Origin: Burkholderiales bacterium LSUCC0115
GTDB taxonomy: Bacteria; Pseudomonadota; Gammaproteobacteria; Burkholderiales; Burkholderiaceae_A
Assembly (NCBI GenBank): GCA_009646425.1
Contig: WJBW01000001.1
Location: 629,436 to 693,435, forward strand
Length of the DNA: 64,000 nucleotides
Direction: 5' to 3'
The notes under the pieces were generated by a model, which saw only the letters and a program-made list of their open reading frames with translations, did no database searches and had not been told where the DNA came from. Each line of letters starts with the position of its first letter. Position 1 is the stretch's first letter. A program made the translations under genes and the position numbers. Shown here in pieces: positions 51,489-62,461 of this stretch.

Positions 51489-53198
51489 GTGAACGCCGTG
51501 GACCCGCTCAGACCAAACCGAAGACTCGATGACCTGCTGTTTCTGGTCGCTGCCTGGCTGGTGGCTGGACTCATTTTGTTCACGGGACTGGGGCATGCCC
51601 CACTGACCGATCTGGATGAAGGCGCCTTCTCGGAGGCCAGTCGCGAGATGCTCGCTCGAGGTGACTGGGTCTCGCCCTGGCTGCTCGATGCGCCACGTTT
51701 CGACAAGCCCGTGTTGATTCACTGGCTGCAGATGTTGAGCTTTCAGGCCTTTGGCCTGAACTCCTTTGCGGCCAGGCTGCCCTCGGCCGTGATGGGCCTG
51801 GTCTGGGTCGGCGCCATGGCGGGCTGGGCCTATCTCATCGCCCAGCGGCTGCTGCCAGCGGTTCGACATCGCGTCTATGCCTGGGGGGTCCTCATCGGGG
51901 CCAGCAGCCTGGGCGTGGCAGCGATGTCTCGCGCGGCCACTGCAGATGCCACGCTCAATGCCTTTTTGGTCCTCACCCTGTTGCTGGTCTGGCGTGCACT
52001 GTGGCCCACCGAACGACGCAGCCCACTGCAGCCAGAAGAGTCTGGCCGACTCTGGATCCGTCTGGCCGCGGTCACGCTTGGGCTGGGGCTGCTGACCAAA
52101 GGCCCCATCGCACTGCTGGTGCCAGCGGCAGCCAGTCTGATCGCCGCGCTGACGGCGGGACGCTTTCGTCGCTGGCTGCGGCTTGTCTTTGATCCGGTGG
52201 CCTGGGCATTGGTCTTGGTGATGGCCGCCCCTTGGTATGTCCTGCAGTTTCAGGCCCAAGGCATGGCCTTTGTAGAGGGCTTTCTGGGGCTGCACAATCT
52301 GGGGCGCTTTACCAACACCATGCATGGGTTCTCCGCTGGCCCACTCTACTACCCGGGCTGGATGTTGGTGGCCACCCTGCCCTGGACAGTGATTCTGTTG
52401 GCATCGGTGCTCGCAGTCTTGGGGCGCGGCAATGGCGGGCAGTTGATCAGGCGGCGTGAGCTGCACATGTGCTGGTCTGTTCTGGTGTTTGTTTTGGTGT
52501 TCTTTTCTTTTTCGGCCACCAAGCTGCCGCACTATGGTTTTTATGGCCTGTCAGGTCTGGTAGTCATCATGAGCCTGGCCATGGGGGCTGGACTTGGCGT
52601 GTTTTGGCATCGCTGGTTCAAGGCGCTGACCCTGTTGTGGCCGCTGCTGATGCTGGGTCTGCTGTTGGGGGGGCTGGCGTATCTGATGGCCTCTGCTGAC
52701 CTCTCCCAACAACTGCTGGGTCAGCTGCAGGATGTCTATTACCGAACCGTCCTGCAAGAGACCTGGGGCCGACTACAAGAGCAGTCATTGCTGCTGGCGG
52801 CTGCGTCCTGTGCCGCATTGGCCAGTGCCTTGGTGGGCCTGCGGTTTTACAAGACTGGTCTGACAGGCCTGGTGTTGCTCTTTGGTCTGAGCCTTCACGG
52901 TTGGCTGGTGCCACAGGTGATGCAGAGTCTGCGTGAGCCGATGGTGCAGATCGTTACCGAGATTCAACAACGACTGGTCGATCCGACCGCAGCCAAACCG
53001 ACGCGCATCATCACCTGGCGGCTGACCGCCCCGAGCCTGTCTTTTGCCGCACAGCGGGTGATCATCGCCGCCACGCCACAGCCAGGTGATTGGGTGATCA
53101 TGCCCAGTCACCTGATCGAAGCTTTGCAGTTGGAAACGGGGCTGTCCGGACGCATCATGTCCGAGCGAACTGGCATTGCGCTGATCGCAATCCCTTAA
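51489..53198 (+). CDS. ArnT-like membrane glycosyltransferase (GT39/GT83-type)
   Basis: 569 residues, about 12 helices, GTG start. LTDLDEGAFSEASREMLARGDWVSPWLLDAPRFDKPVLIHWLQML shows the lumenal D-E pair and the FDKPxxxxW motif of ArnT (lipid A aminoarabinose transferase) and relatives. LGLLTKGPIALLVPAAA follows. It probably uses the lipid-linked sugar from the synthase two genes upstream. Second GT-C enzyme in the run, distinct from the first. Exact sugar and acceptor not readable. Confidence 0.83.
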   Translation: MNAVDPLRPNRRLDDLLFLVAAWLVAGLILFTGLGHAPLTDLDEGAFSEASREMLARGDWVSPWLLDAPRFDKPVLIHWLQMLSFQAFGLNSFAARLPSAVMGLVWVGAMAGWAYLIAQRLLPAVRHRVYAWGVLIGASSLGVAAMSRAATADATLNAFLVLTLLLVWRALWPTERRSPLQPEESGRLWIRLAAVTLGLGLLTKGPIALLVPAAASLIAALTAGRFRRWLRLVFDPVAWALVLVMAAPWYVLQFQAQGMAFVEGFLGLHNLGRFTNTMHGFSAGPLYYPGWMLVATLPWTVILLASVLAVLGRGNGGQLIRRRELHMCWSVLVFVLVFFSFSATKLPHYGFYGLSGLVVIMSLAMGAGLGVFWHRWFKALTLLWPLLMLGLLLGGLAYLMASADLSQQLLGQLQDVYYRTVLQETWGRLQEQSLLLAAASCAALASALVGLRFYKTGLTGLVLLFGLSLHGWLVPQVMQSLREPMVQIVTEIQQRLVDPTAAKPTRIITWRLTAPSLSFAAQRVIIAATPQPGDWVIMPSHLIEALQLETGLSGRIMSERTGIALIAIP

Positions 53199-53208
53199 CC
53201 CTGGGGGC

Positions 53209-53295
53209 TGGTGCCGGAGGCGGGACTCGAACCCGCACACCATCTCTGGCGCCGGATTTTGAGTCCGGTGCGTCTACCAATTCCACCACTCCGGC
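53209..53295 (-). tRNA. tRNA-Leu, anticodon CAA
   Basis: On the minus strand GCCGGAG pairs with CTCCGGC in a 7-base acceptor stem. The anticodon stem-loop is CCGGA-CTCAAAA-TCCGG (anticodon CAA), followed by a class II variable arm and a T arm GCGGG-TTCGAGT-CCCGC. The 3' CCA is encoded (53209-53211). It sits between convergently placed plus-strand genes with no overlapping CDS once the following ABC gene is started at 53339. No integrated element is attached to it here. Confidence 0.95.
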
Positions 53296-53338
53296 CGGTG
53301 CAGTGTGTCTTGCGAAGAAGGGCCGTAGTATACCGGCC

Positions 53339-53995
53339 ATGGAGTTAAATGACATCTGGGCCCGAGTCGGCGACCGCGAGGTCTTTCAGGGGCTGAGCCT
53401 GCGCTCATCCGCACAACTGCTCGGTGTCATTGGCCCCAATGGGGCTGGCAAGAGCAGTCTGCTTCGACTGTTGCAAGGCCTGCTCAAAGCCCACCGAGGC
53501 CAACTGGAGATCGAGGGACCAGCTGGCCTGGTTTTTCAGAATCCAGATCACCAGCTGCTGTTTCCGACGGTGATGGAAGAGCTGACCTTTGGTCTAACCC
53601 AGCGGGGGTCATCGCTCGAGACTGCCCGCCAAGAGGCTCAGCGCCTGGCCCATCGCTATGGCGCCCAGAGAATTTTGACCATGGCCAGCCACGAGCTCTC
53701 GGCCGGCCAGAAAACCCTGGTCTGTCTTTTGGCTGTGCTCATGGACCAGCCCAAGATCATCTTGCTCGACGAATCCTTTGCCAACCTGGACCTGTTCACT
53801 GCAAGGCAGATGACCCATCTAATTCGATCGACCCAGCTCAAGGTGGTGTTCTCCACCCATCAATTACACCTGCTCCATGACTTCGAGGAGGTGATCTGGT
53901 TAGACCAAGGGCGGGTTCAGCTGCAGGGACCGCCCTCCAGAGTCCTGCCGGCCTATGAGGACTGGGCCAAAGGCCAGCTTGGCTCACCATGCTGA
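53339..53995 (+). CDS. bioM: ECF-type transporter ATPase, BioM-like
   Basis: 218 residues from ATG 53339, just beyond the tRNA. Walker A GPNGAGKSS, Q-loop FQNPDHQLLFPTVMEEL (the NPDxQ motif typical of ECF ATPases), signature ELSAGQK (LSGGQ with one change), Walker B IILLDESFANLD and switch STHQLH. With the next gene it forms the energizing module of an energy-coupling-factor importer. Cobalt (CbiO) is an alternative; biotin is favoured because yhfS/yhfT-like genes follow. No BioY substrate subunit is in the window. Confidence 0.7.
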   Translation: MELNDIWARVGDREVFQGLSLRSSAQLLGVIGPNGAGKSSLLRLLQGLLKAHRGQLEIEGPAGLVFQNPDHQLLFPTVMEELTFGLTQRGSSLETARQEAQRLAHRYGAQRILTMASHELSAGQKTLVCLLAVLMDQPKIILLDESFANLDLFTARQMTHLIRSTQLKVVFSTHQLHLLHDFEEVIWLDQGRVQLQGPPSRVLPAYEDWAKGQLGSPC

Positions 53996-54660
53996 GCCTT
54001 TACCTCTCCGAGCCCAGCTGGCTGCATCGCGTTAGGCCAGGCACCAAGCTGCTGGTCCTAGCCGCAGCCTCCATGGCTCTGCTGCCCAGCACGAGCCTGG
54101 TGCTTTTGCTCACCGTGAGCTTGTTGGCGGTGTTGGGCTATCTGAGTCTGCTGGCACGCGGTCGTCGTCGCCTCGTGGTTCTACTCAAGACCGCAGGGCT
54201 GCTGGCTGGCTTGGTGGGTGTGTTTCAGTTTGGATTGGTCTACTCCAGCAGCGGGCTCGTCCTGGCCGGCGAGCTGGCACTGGTCTCGGCGCTGCGCCTG
54301 CTGGCTCTGGTGATGCTCGCTGACCTGGTGAGCGTGACTACGCCCATCACAGAGATGCTCGCGGTCTTTCGCAGAATCCTGGCGCCGCTCAATCGACTGG
54401 GGGTGTCGACCGACACCTTGACCCTTTTGGTAGGACTGCTGATCCGGGCCACAAGCCTGATTCAACAACGGCTGCAGACCATCCAAGATGCCTATCGGGT
54501 GCGCTGTGGTCGGTCAGCAGGGATTCGGGCGGTGGCACCCCTGGTACGCCAAACCTTTGAGGCCAACCACCGACTGGCCGAGGCGCTAGAAGCCAGAAGT
54601 CTTCGCGTTCAGCCGTCTTACCAGCAGGCCACTGGCCAAGCCTCCAGCAGCAGGGATTAG
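53989..54660 (+). CDS. bioN: ECF transporter transmembrane subunit, BioN/CbiQ-like
   Basis: 223 residues with about five helices (LLVLAAASMALLPST, LLLTVSLLAVLGYLSLLA, LLKTAGLLAGLVGVFQFGLVY). The C-terminal coupling helix has LEARSLR (the A-R-S/G motif that docks onto the ATPase). It overlaps the ATPase gene by 7 bases. The last 75 bases overlap the 3' end of the convergent thiolase-like gene, an unusually long tail overlap. Confidence 0.72.
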   Translation: MLSLYLSEPSWLHRVRPGTKLLVLAAASMALLPSTSLVLLLTVSLLAVLGYLSLLARGRRRLVVLLKTAGLLAGLVGVFQFGLVYSSSGLVLAGELALVSALRLLALVMLADLVSVTTPITEMLAVFRRILAPLNRLGVSTDTLTLLVGLLIRATSLIQQRLQTIQDAYRVRCGRSAGIRAVAPLVRQTFEANHRLAEALEARSLRVQPSYQQATGQASSSRD

Positions 54661-55752
54661 GGCCAGGCCGATCTCCCCGGGCCCGAGGTGATCAAACAGG
54701 TCACAGACCAATACAGCGCCACTGGCCCCAACCGGGTGCCCTCGGGTGAGCAAGCCCCCCCACGGGTTGACCCGCTGTGGATCGAGACCAAGGTCCTGAA
54801 CGTTGGCCAAGACCTGGGCCACGAAGGACTCCATGAGTGAGACCACCATCTTTTTGCGGTCAAACTCAAAGCGTTGCTCACACTCACCTAACCAAGCAGC
54901 CAGCGCCTGACAGGATAGACCTGGCAAGGCTGGATCCGACCCCGCTTGGCCAAAGGACAGCACCTCTAGGGGCAGACAGAAGGGCTCTCCGTCATCAAGC
55001 GGGATTGAATGGGCCTGCGTCGAGAGAGCCACAAACGCTGCACCGTCAGCCAGCGGCGCCATCAGCAAAGGGTTGTATGGTCGGCGACCTGCGGCACGCC
55101 GAATCAGGGCTGGGCTGAGAGTCGGCGGTTGACGGTCCTCTTCCACGCCCAGGCATGGGGTGATCGAGCGGCTTGGCTGGCGGACGCGTTGAAGACTATT
55201 GTCCAGCCAATCCAGCATGTCCTTATGGCTCAGGCCACGAGAACGCTCAAGGTCTATGGCCGCATCAAGCATGCTGGGGTTACGGTCAGGCCAAGGGGTA
55301 AAAGGCGCCTCCTCGTAGGCTTGCTGAGTCAGTCGATCGATTCGAATCGGTGACAGGGAGGCACTCTCAGCCCCGCCGGCCAATATCAATCGCGGCTGGT
55401 TCAACGGCGAAGCCATCAGCCGCTCAAAGGCGAGGCCAATCGCATCGAGACCACTGCAGCACTGGGTGTCAATCGTCATCGCTGGCAAGCCAGCCGGCAG
55501 GCCAGCGGCCAATGCCATCAGCCGAGCAGGATTGCCACCTGCTCCGAGCGCATTGCCAGCGATCAGGGCCTGGAGCGCCTTTGTCTGGCTGGTCAAGGGT
55601 TGACGAACCCCATAAGCCTCAAGGTTTGGGCAGGCCGGCAGAAGAGCCTTGATCGCGCAAGCGGCTAAGTCAAAAAATGGGGCGGCCTTGAGCGCCCCAT
55701 GCTTGGGGGAAATGGGCGTTCTTTTTGCGGAAATGATCAACACCCGTGTCAT
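54586..55752 (-). CDS. Thiolase-like protein (YhfS-like), second active-site Cys missing
   Basis: 388 residues from ATG 55752, which overlaps the ligase stop as ATGA. VLIISAKRTPISPKHG opens the fold; the nucleophile is C98 in TQCCSG and the His is in RGHPVGASG. The usual C-terminal CxGGGxG reads LIPAAGGLASG, so the base Cys of degradative thiolases is absent. In Bacillus, yhfS (thiolase) and yhfT (acyl-CoA ligase) lie with a BioY paralogue under BirA control; the same pairing next to BioM/BioN points to biotin-precursor metabolism. That assignment is inference. Confidence 0.72.
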   Translation of the reverse strand: MTRVLIISAKRTPISPKHGALKAAPFFDLAACAIKALLPACPNLEAYGVRQPLTSQTKALQALIAGNALGAGGNPARLMALAAGLPAGLPAMTIDTQCCSGLDAIGLAFERLMASPLNQPRLILAGGAESASLSPIRIDRLTQQAYEEAPFTPWPDRNPSMLDAAIDLERSRGLSHKDMLDWLDNSLQRVRQPSRSITPCLGVEEDRQPPTLSPALIRRAAGRRPYNPLLMAPLADGAAFVALSTQAHSIPLDDGEPFCLPLEVLSFGQAGSDPALPGLSCQALAAWLGECEQRFEFDRKKMVVSLMESFVAQVLANVQDLGLDPQRVNPWGGLLTRGHPVGASGAVLVCDLFDHLGPGEIGLALIPAAGGLASGLLVRRLNAKTSGF

Positions 55753-56789
55753 GTGCAAGTCTGTGAAGCAATGCCTTGCAGTGCCCGCCAGTTGGTTTTG
55801 CCAGACGACGTGAGCGGCCAATTGGCCTGGTCCAAGACTTCAACTCTGCGAATCAGTGGGAAGCCTGGCTGTTGCCCACGAATGAGGTCATTAATCCTCT
55901 GTGCTGTTGGCGCCCCAGAGCGTGGAACTGGGCCATCCACCAGAAGGCAACAGGGATGGCCATGCGAATCAGACACCAGCGCCAGTCTTTGTGTCTTGAG
56001 GCATTCTGATAAGAACTGCTCCATCTGTTCGACCGGGAATTTTTTCCCTTTGATCTGAAGTTGACGAACTGCCCGGCCCAACACCATGAAGGACTTTTGA
56101 GTGTCCAACCACTGGCCCAAATCCCCAGTGTTCACCCAGGCCTCGGGCGTGATGGTCATGGGGCTCTTGACCCAAATCAGCTGACCATCCCCCATTCTGA
56201 TGTCAACGCCAGGAAACGCCTTGTAGGGCTCACCGAGTGCTGCATAGGCGATGAAACTGGTCTCGGCTGCGCCGTAAAAACTCCAACAAGTCGCCACTGG
56301 GAAAGCCTGCCGGAGCTCCTCAACCGACAGGCCAGGCGGTGGCGGTCCACCGCCTATCAAAACCCGGCGAAGCCGGGGCAGCGACGCATGGCTCCGAACC
56401 AACCGTCTGGCCAACACCATGACCAATTCGGGCAGGCCATACAACACAGTGATGTCTTCGTTGTGCAGGCAAGCCATCTCTGGGGCACCGATGGACTGAA
56501 GTCCAATGAAAACGCTACCCGCCTGCTGCGCTCGAAATGCCACATAGGCCCACAGAGAGTGAGCCGGACTGCCCAAGACCGCGTAGCGATCTGCCGGGCT
56601 GAGATCAAACACCGTGGACTCGATCTGGGCACTGGCCCGCCAAGTGTTGGCAGGCCTAGCGAGTGGCTTGGCGTCACCAGTACTGCCGCCAGTCATGACC
56701 TCCAGCAGTTCACTTGGATCGGCAGGGCCTGGAGGTTGGCTATCTGAGGCAGAAGCGAGTTTCACATGGGTTATTCTGCCAGTCGCCAT
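55749..56789 (-). CDS. Short AMP-forming acyl-CoA ligase (YhfT-like)
   Basis: 346 residues, well below the usual 500 or more. The P-loop is [14 protein letters not shown], then [23 protein letters not shown] and [13 protein letters not shown] with the catalytic C-terminal Lys. The N-terminal part before the P-loop is nearly missing. The ATG at 56789 overlaps the divergent queA ATG; a GTG at 56765 is a possible later start that would leave more promoter room. First gene of a two-gene unit with the thiolase-like gene. Confidence 0.72.
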   Translation of the reverse strand: MATGRITHVKLASASDSQPPGPADPSELLEVMTGGSTGDAKPLARPANTWRASAQIESTVFDLSPADRYAVLGSPAHSLWAYVAFRAQQAGSVFIGLQSIGAPEMACLHNEDITVLYGLPELVMVLARRLVRSHASLPRLRRVLIGGGPPPPGLSVEELRQAFPVATCWSFYGAAETSFIAYAALGEPYKAFPGVDIRMGDGQLIWVKSPMTITPEAWVNTGDLGQWLDTQKSFMVLGRAVRQLQIKGKKFPVEQMEQFLSECLKTQRLALVSDSHGHPCCLLVDGPVPRSGAPTAQRINDLIRGQQPGFPLIRRVEVLDQANWPLTSSGKTNWRALQGIASQTCT

Positions 56790-57912
56790 GACCCGCTACA
56801 GCCTCTCCGACTTTGATTACCACCTGCCCCCGGAACTCATTGCCCAGAGCCCCTGCGCAGAGCGGTCGGCCAGTCGACTGCTGGTGGTGCCATCAGTCGA
56901 CAACGACTTGGCAGGCGATGGCTTTGACGATCGCGCTTTTTTAGATCTGTCCCAGATCCTTCGGGCGGGCGATCTACTGATCTTCAATGATTCAAAGGTG
57001 ATCCCAGCCCGGCTTCATGCCACCAAGCCAACCGGCGGTGCCGTCGAGATCCTGGTGGAGCGGCTGCTCAACGAGACCCAGGCCCAGGTCATGCTCAGAG
57101 CCAGCAAGAAGCCAAGCGCCGGCAGTGGGCTCATGCTTGGTCGACAAGGGCTCCCCGACTACCCTGTAACCGTCCTGGGCCGAGACCCCTCTCACGACGA
57201 TCGGTTTGTGATCGACTTCGGTGAACCCGTCTTTACAGTCTTGGACCGCTATGGCGAACTGCCGCTGCCACCTTACATCGCTCACGACCCCACCGAGCAA
57301 GACAGCCAACGCTACCAGACCGTCTACGCCCAGCATCCTGGTTCGGTGGCTGCACCGACCGCAGGACTTCACTTTGACCAGGCGCTTTTAAATCGTCTGA
57401 TGGAGATGGGCGTTCAAACCGCCCGCGTCACCCTGCATGTGGGCAGCGGCACCTTCTCGCCCGTGCGCAGCGAAGACTTAAGCCAACACCGCATGCACAG
57501 CGAATGGTGCTCTCTCAGCACGGACACATCTGCGGCCATCAGCCAGGCCCGTCGAGAAGGCCGACGCATCATCGCGGTGGGCACCACCAGCCTGCGCACA
57601 CTCGAGTCAGCGGCGAAGCGATTCGCCTCGGTCGGTGGCCCAAACCACGCGGGCGGGTCTTTGGCCCTGCCCCTTGAGGTAGACCTGGCGGGTCAATGGG
57701 AGACCGATTTGTTCATCACACCGGGTTACGCATTCCAGCTGGTTGACGCTTTGATCACCAACTTCCACCTACCAAAGTCGACCCTGCTGATGCTGGTCAG
57801 TGCCTTTGCGGGCTATGACCGAATTCGTCAGGCCTATGCCCACGCGATCGACCAGGGCTACCGCTTCTTTAGCTATGGCGATGCGATGTTTTTAGAACGG
57901 GCGGCTCGCTAA
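56788..57912 (+). CDS. queA: S-adenosylmethionine:tRNA ribosyltransferase-isomerase
   Basis: 374 residues, normal QueA length, starting [43 protein letters not shown] and PPYIAH are standard, with [14 protein letters not shown] then [16 protein letters not shown] and [34 protein letters not shown]. Makes epoxyqueuosine on tRNA by transferring the ribosyl of SAM to preQ1. Its start codon overlaps that of the divergent ligase gene. It points towards tgt rather than away from it. Confidence 0.96.
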   Translation: MTRYSLSDFDYHLPPELIAQSPCAERSASRLLVVPSVDNDLAGDGFDDRAFLDLSQILRAGDLLIFNDSKVIPARLHATKPTGGAVEILVERLLNETQAQVMLRASKKPSAGSGLMLGRQGLPDYPVTVLGRDPSHDDRFVIDFGEPVFTVLDRYGELPLPPYIAHDPTEQDSQRYQTVYAQHPGSVAAPTAGLHFDQALLNRLMEMGVQTARVTLHVGSGTFSPVRSEDLSQHRMHSEWCSLSTDTSAAISQARREGRRIIAVGTTSLRTLESAAKRFASVGGPNHAGGSLALPLEVDLAGQWETDLFITPGYAFQLVDALITNFHLPKSTLLMLVSAFAGYDRIRQAYAHAIDQGYRFFSYGDAMFLERAAR

Positions 57913-57966
57913 GTACGGCAGGCTTGGTAAGGAGGGGGCTCTACGAGGCTGGCATGCCGCGGAGGG

Positions 57967-59232
<1,266 letters not shown>

Positions 59233-59257
59233 CTAACCCCTTTTCTGGAGTGTGTCT

Positions 59258-59593
59258 GTGCTGATTTCCAACGCCTACGCCCAATCCGCCCCTGCCGGCG
59301 GTGGTGACCCGTTTATGCAGTTCCTGCCCCTGATCCTGATGTTCGTAGTGCTGTACTTCCTGATGATTCGTCCTCAGATGAAGCGCGCCAAAGAGCACAA
59401 GGCTCTGGTGGAAGGACTTCAAAAAGGCGACGAGATTGTTACCGTGAGCGGCATTGTGGGCCGGGTCACCAAGGTTGATACGGTCTACATCACAGTGGAG
59501 ATATCGGGTGGCGAAAAGCCTGTTGAGATCGTGATGCAGCGTCAGGCGATTCAGACCCTGCTGCCCAAGGGCACCTTCAAAGATCTGCTGTAG
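59258..59593 (+). CDS. yajC: Preprotein translocase subunit YajC
   Basis: 111 residues. One helix (FLPLILMFVVLYFLMIRPQMKR), then a cytoplasmic KEHKALVEGLQKGDEIVTVSGIVGRV domain, as in YajC. The GTG at 59258 lies 7 bases after GGAG and is the better start than GTG 59252. Accessory subunit of SecDF. About 100 bases separate it from the divergent tgt, a region that must hold promoters for both. Confidence 0.93.
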   Translation: MLISNAYAQSAPAGGGDPFMQFLPLILMFVVLYFLMIRPQMKRAKEHKALVEGLQKGDEIVTVSGIVGRVTKVDTVYITVEISGGEKPVEIVMQRQAIQTLLPKGTFKDLL

Positions 59594-59602
59594 CGCTCTG
59601 AA

Positions 59603-61456
59603 ATGAACAAGCTAGCCTGGTGGCGACTGGTGCTCATGGCCGTGGCGCTGGCCTTTGGCCTGCTCTACAGCCTGCCCAATCTATTTGGTGAGTCTCCGGC
59701 TGTCCAGGTCTCAACGGCCAAGGCCACCCTGAAGGTTCAGCCCGATCTGGTCAACCAGATCGAGGGCCTGCTGGCGACCAACCAACTGCCCCATACCGGG
59801 GTCAGCTGGGAGGCCACCAACACCGGCAACACCGTGCGCGCTCGATTTGCCTCGACCGATCTTCAGCTTAAGGCCAAGGACCTCATCGAGAAGTCTTTGA
59901 ACGCAGGGGCCAAGCCAGAGGATGCTCGGTATGTGGTGGCCCCCAACCTGGTCTCGGCTTCACCGGCTTGGCTCTCGGCCATCAGGGCGCTGCCCATGTA
60001 CCTGGGCCTGGATCTGCGCGGTGGCGTTCACTTTCTGCTGCAGGTAGATCTAAAAACCGCCCTGACCAAACGGCTTGATGCCCTTCAGGGTGAGGCACGG
60101 ACTTTCCTGCGGGACAAGCGCATTCGACACAGTGGCATTGACCGTCAGGCCGATGCAGTGGTGGTGAACTTCCGCGAAGAGGCCATTCGGCAGGCGGCTC
60201 TTCCGTTGCTCACCGAGCAGTTTGCGGAGCTGGAGTGGCAGCCCGGTGGGGCCGCCAGCAGCCTGACGCTTAGCGGTCGCGTCACGCCAGTGGCAGCCAA
60301 GCGGGTGCAAGACCTCGCCCTCAAACAAAATATCAGCACCCTGGCCAACCGAATCAATGAACTGGGCGTGGCTGAGCCCATCGTGCAGCAGCAAGGTTCT
60401 GACCGAATCGTGGTGCAGCTGCCAGGCGTGCAAGACACCGCCAAGGCCAAAGACATCCTGGGTCGTACCGCCACCCTGGAAGTCCGCATGGTGGATGACA
60501 GCCCTGAGGCGCAGTCTGCCCTGGCGGCTGGGCGCAGCCTGCCCGGACTTGATCTGTACCAGGAGCGCGGTGGTCAGGCCCTGCTGCTCAAAAAAGAAGT
60601 GGTACTCACAGGTGAGAACCTGACCGATGCCCAGGCCGGTTTTGACTCCCAGAACCCGGGCGAGCCAGCTGTCCACCTGACCCTGGACGGCAAGGGCGCG
60701 CGCATCTTCCGGGATGTAACCCGAGACAACATCGGCAAGCGCATGGCCATCTTGTTGGTGGAAAAAGGCCGCGGTGAGGTGGTGACCGCACCGGTGATTC
60801 GTTCGGAGATTCCCGGCGGCCGGGTACAGATTTCTGGTCGAATGACCACCCTAGAGGCTGCTGACACGGCACTGCTGCTGCGCGCGGGCTCGCTGGCCGC
60901 GCCCATGGACATCATCGAAGAGCGCTTGATTGGTCCCAGCCTTGGGGCTGAGAACATTGCTAAGGGGTTTAACTCAACACTCTATGGCTTCGTGGTGATT
61001 GCCATTTTCATGGCGGCTTACTACAGTCTGTTCGGGGTGGTCTCGGTCTTGGCCCTGACACTCAATCTGCTCTTGCTGTTTGCCCTGCTGTCTCTGCTGC
61101 AGGCCACCCTCACCCTGCCAGGGATCGCGGCGATGGCCCTAACACTGGGCATGGCGGTCGACGCCAACGTGCTGATCAACGAACGGGTGCGAGAAGAGAT
61201 TCGCGATGGGGCCACGCCACAGGCGGCCATTGCCACTGGCTATGACAAGGCCTGGGCCACCATCCTGGACTCCAACATCACCACCTTGATCGCGGGCGTG
61301 GCCTTGCTGATCTTTGGCTCGGGGCCGGTTCGTGGCTTTGCAGTGGTCCACGTGTTGGGCATTCTGACCAGCATGTTCTCGGCCGTCTTCTTTAGCCGCG
61401 GCCTGGTGAACCTTTGGTATGGCGGTCGCCGGGTCAAGGCCCTGGCGGTCGGTTAA
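59603..61456 (+). CDS. secD: Protein translocase subunit SecD
   Basis: 617 residues. First helix at WWRLVLMAVALAFGLLYSLPNLFG, a large periplasmic part with YLGLDLRGGVHFLLQVD (the D1 motif) and SRIVxxLPGxxD-like DRIVVQLPGVQDTAKAKDILG, then five helices with AMALTLGMAVDANVLINERVREE. Uses proton motive force to pull exported proteins out of SecYEG. Follows yajC by 9 bases. Confidence 0.97.
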   Translation: MNKLAWWRLVLMAVALAFGLLYSLPNLFGESPAVQVSTAKATLKVQPDLVNQIEGLLATNQLPHTGVSWEATNTGNTVRARFASTDLQLKAKDLIEKSLNAGAKPEDARYVVAPNLVSASPAWLSAIRALPMYLGLDLRGGVHFLLQVDLKTALTKRLDALQGEARTFLRDKRIRHSGIDRQADAVVVNFREEAIRQAALPLLTEQFAELEWQPGGAASSLTLSGRVTPVAAKRVQDLALKQNISTLANRINELGVAEPIVQQQGSDRIVVQLPGVQDTAKAKDILGRTATLEVRMVDDSPEAQSALAAGRSLPGLDLYQERGGQALLLKKEVVLTGENLTDAQAGFDSQNPGEPAVHLTLDGKGARIFRDVTRDNIGKRMAILLVEKGRGEVVTAPVIRSEIPGGRVQISGRMTTLEAADTALLLRAGSLAAPMDIIEERLIGPSLGAENIAKGFNSTLYGFVVIAIFMAAYYSLFGVVSVLALTLNLLLLFALLSLLQATLTLPGIAAMALTLGMAVDANVLINERVREEIRDGATPQAAIATGYDKAWATILDSNITTLIAGVALLIFGSGPVRGFAVVHVLGILTSMFSAVFFSRGLVNLWYGGRRVKALAVG

Positions 61457-61479
61457 CCGGCCAAGAAAAGAGCATCGTC

Positions 61480-62418
61480 ATGGAATTTTTTAGAATCAAA
61501 AACGACATCCCCTTCATGCGGCATGCCAAGCTGCTCAACGTCATCTCCGTGGTGACGTTCGTCGCAGCCATTGTCTTCATTGCCGTGCGTGGTCTGGCCT
61601 TTAGCATTGAGTTCACCGGTGGCACGGTCATGGAGGTGAACTATGCTCAGGCGGCCCCGGTTGAGAAGGTCCGAACAGCGGTTGTGGCCATGGGCTATTC
61701 AGACGCCCAGGTTCAAAACTTTGGCAGCTCTCGAGATGTCCTGATTCGTCTACCGCTCAAGGGTGAAGAGAGCAATGCCCAGGCGCAGAAGGTCTTTGCC
61801 GGTCTGGTGAGCCTGACCCCAGACAACAAGGCCGAGCTGCGGCGCGTGGAGTTTGTGGGGCCCCAGGTGGGTGCCGAGCTGGCCACCGACGGCCTGATTG
61901 CCCTGCTCTTCGTGATCGTGGGCATCATGATCTACCTGGCCCTGCGCTTTGAGTGGAAGTTTGCGGTGGCGGCCATTGTAGCCAACCTGCACGACGTGGT
62001 GATCATCCTGGGCTTTTTTGCGGCCTTTCAGTGGGAGTTCTCCCTCTCGGTGCTGGCGGCGATCTTGGCAGTGCTGGGCTACTCGGTGAACGAGTCCGTG
62101 GTGGTCGCCGACCGGATTCGGGAGAACTTCCGTCGCATGCGAAAGGCTAGCGTCACCCAGGTCATTGACAACGCCATCACCCGAACCATGAGCCGGACCA
62201 TCATCACCCACGGCACCACCGAGACCATGGTGCTGGGCATGCTGATCTTTGGCGGACCGGTGCTGTTTCACTTTGCCCTGGCGCTGACCATTGGCATTGT
62301 CTTTGGCATCTATTCCTCGATCTTTGTGATGGCGCCGATCACGGTCTGGCTCGGAATCAAACGTGAGGACCTGGTCAAGCCCGTCAAGACCAAGGACGAG
62401 GAAGTCCTCTCACCCTAA
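61480..62418 (+). CDS. secF: Protein translocase subunit SecF
   Basis: 312 residues from ATG 61480. FSIEFTGGTVMEVNY is the SecF D1 motif; ILAVLGYSVNESVVVADRIREN and TRTMSRTIITHGTTETMVLGML mark the membrane core. Partner of SecD in the inner membrane. Followed after 43 bases by the convergent recombinase gene. No terminator is obvious. Confidence 0.97.
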   Translation: MEFFRIKNDIPFMRHAKLLNVISVVTFVAAIVFIAVRGLAFSIEFTGGTVMEVNYAQAAPVEKVRTAVVAMGYSDAQVQNFGSSRDVLIRLPLKGEESNAQAQKVFAGLVSLTPDNKAELRRVEFVGPQVGAELATDGLIALLFVIVGIMIYLALRFEWKFAVAAIVANLHDVVIILGFFAAFQWEFSLSVLAAILAVLGYSVNESVVVADRIRENFRRMRKASVTQVIDNAITRTMSRTIITHGTTETMVLGMLIFGGPVLFHFALALTIGIVFGIYSSIFVMAPITVWLGIKREDLVKPVKTKDEEVLSP

Positions 62419-62461
62419 GCGCCGTTGATCATCCTCGGGCCATAGTTCCCGTCTGTCCGGT

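Noticed and set aside
53209..53295. tRNA-Leu as an integration site for the recombinase
   Set aside because: The recombinase is more than 9 kb away with housekeeping genes between and no repeated tRNA 3' end was seen.
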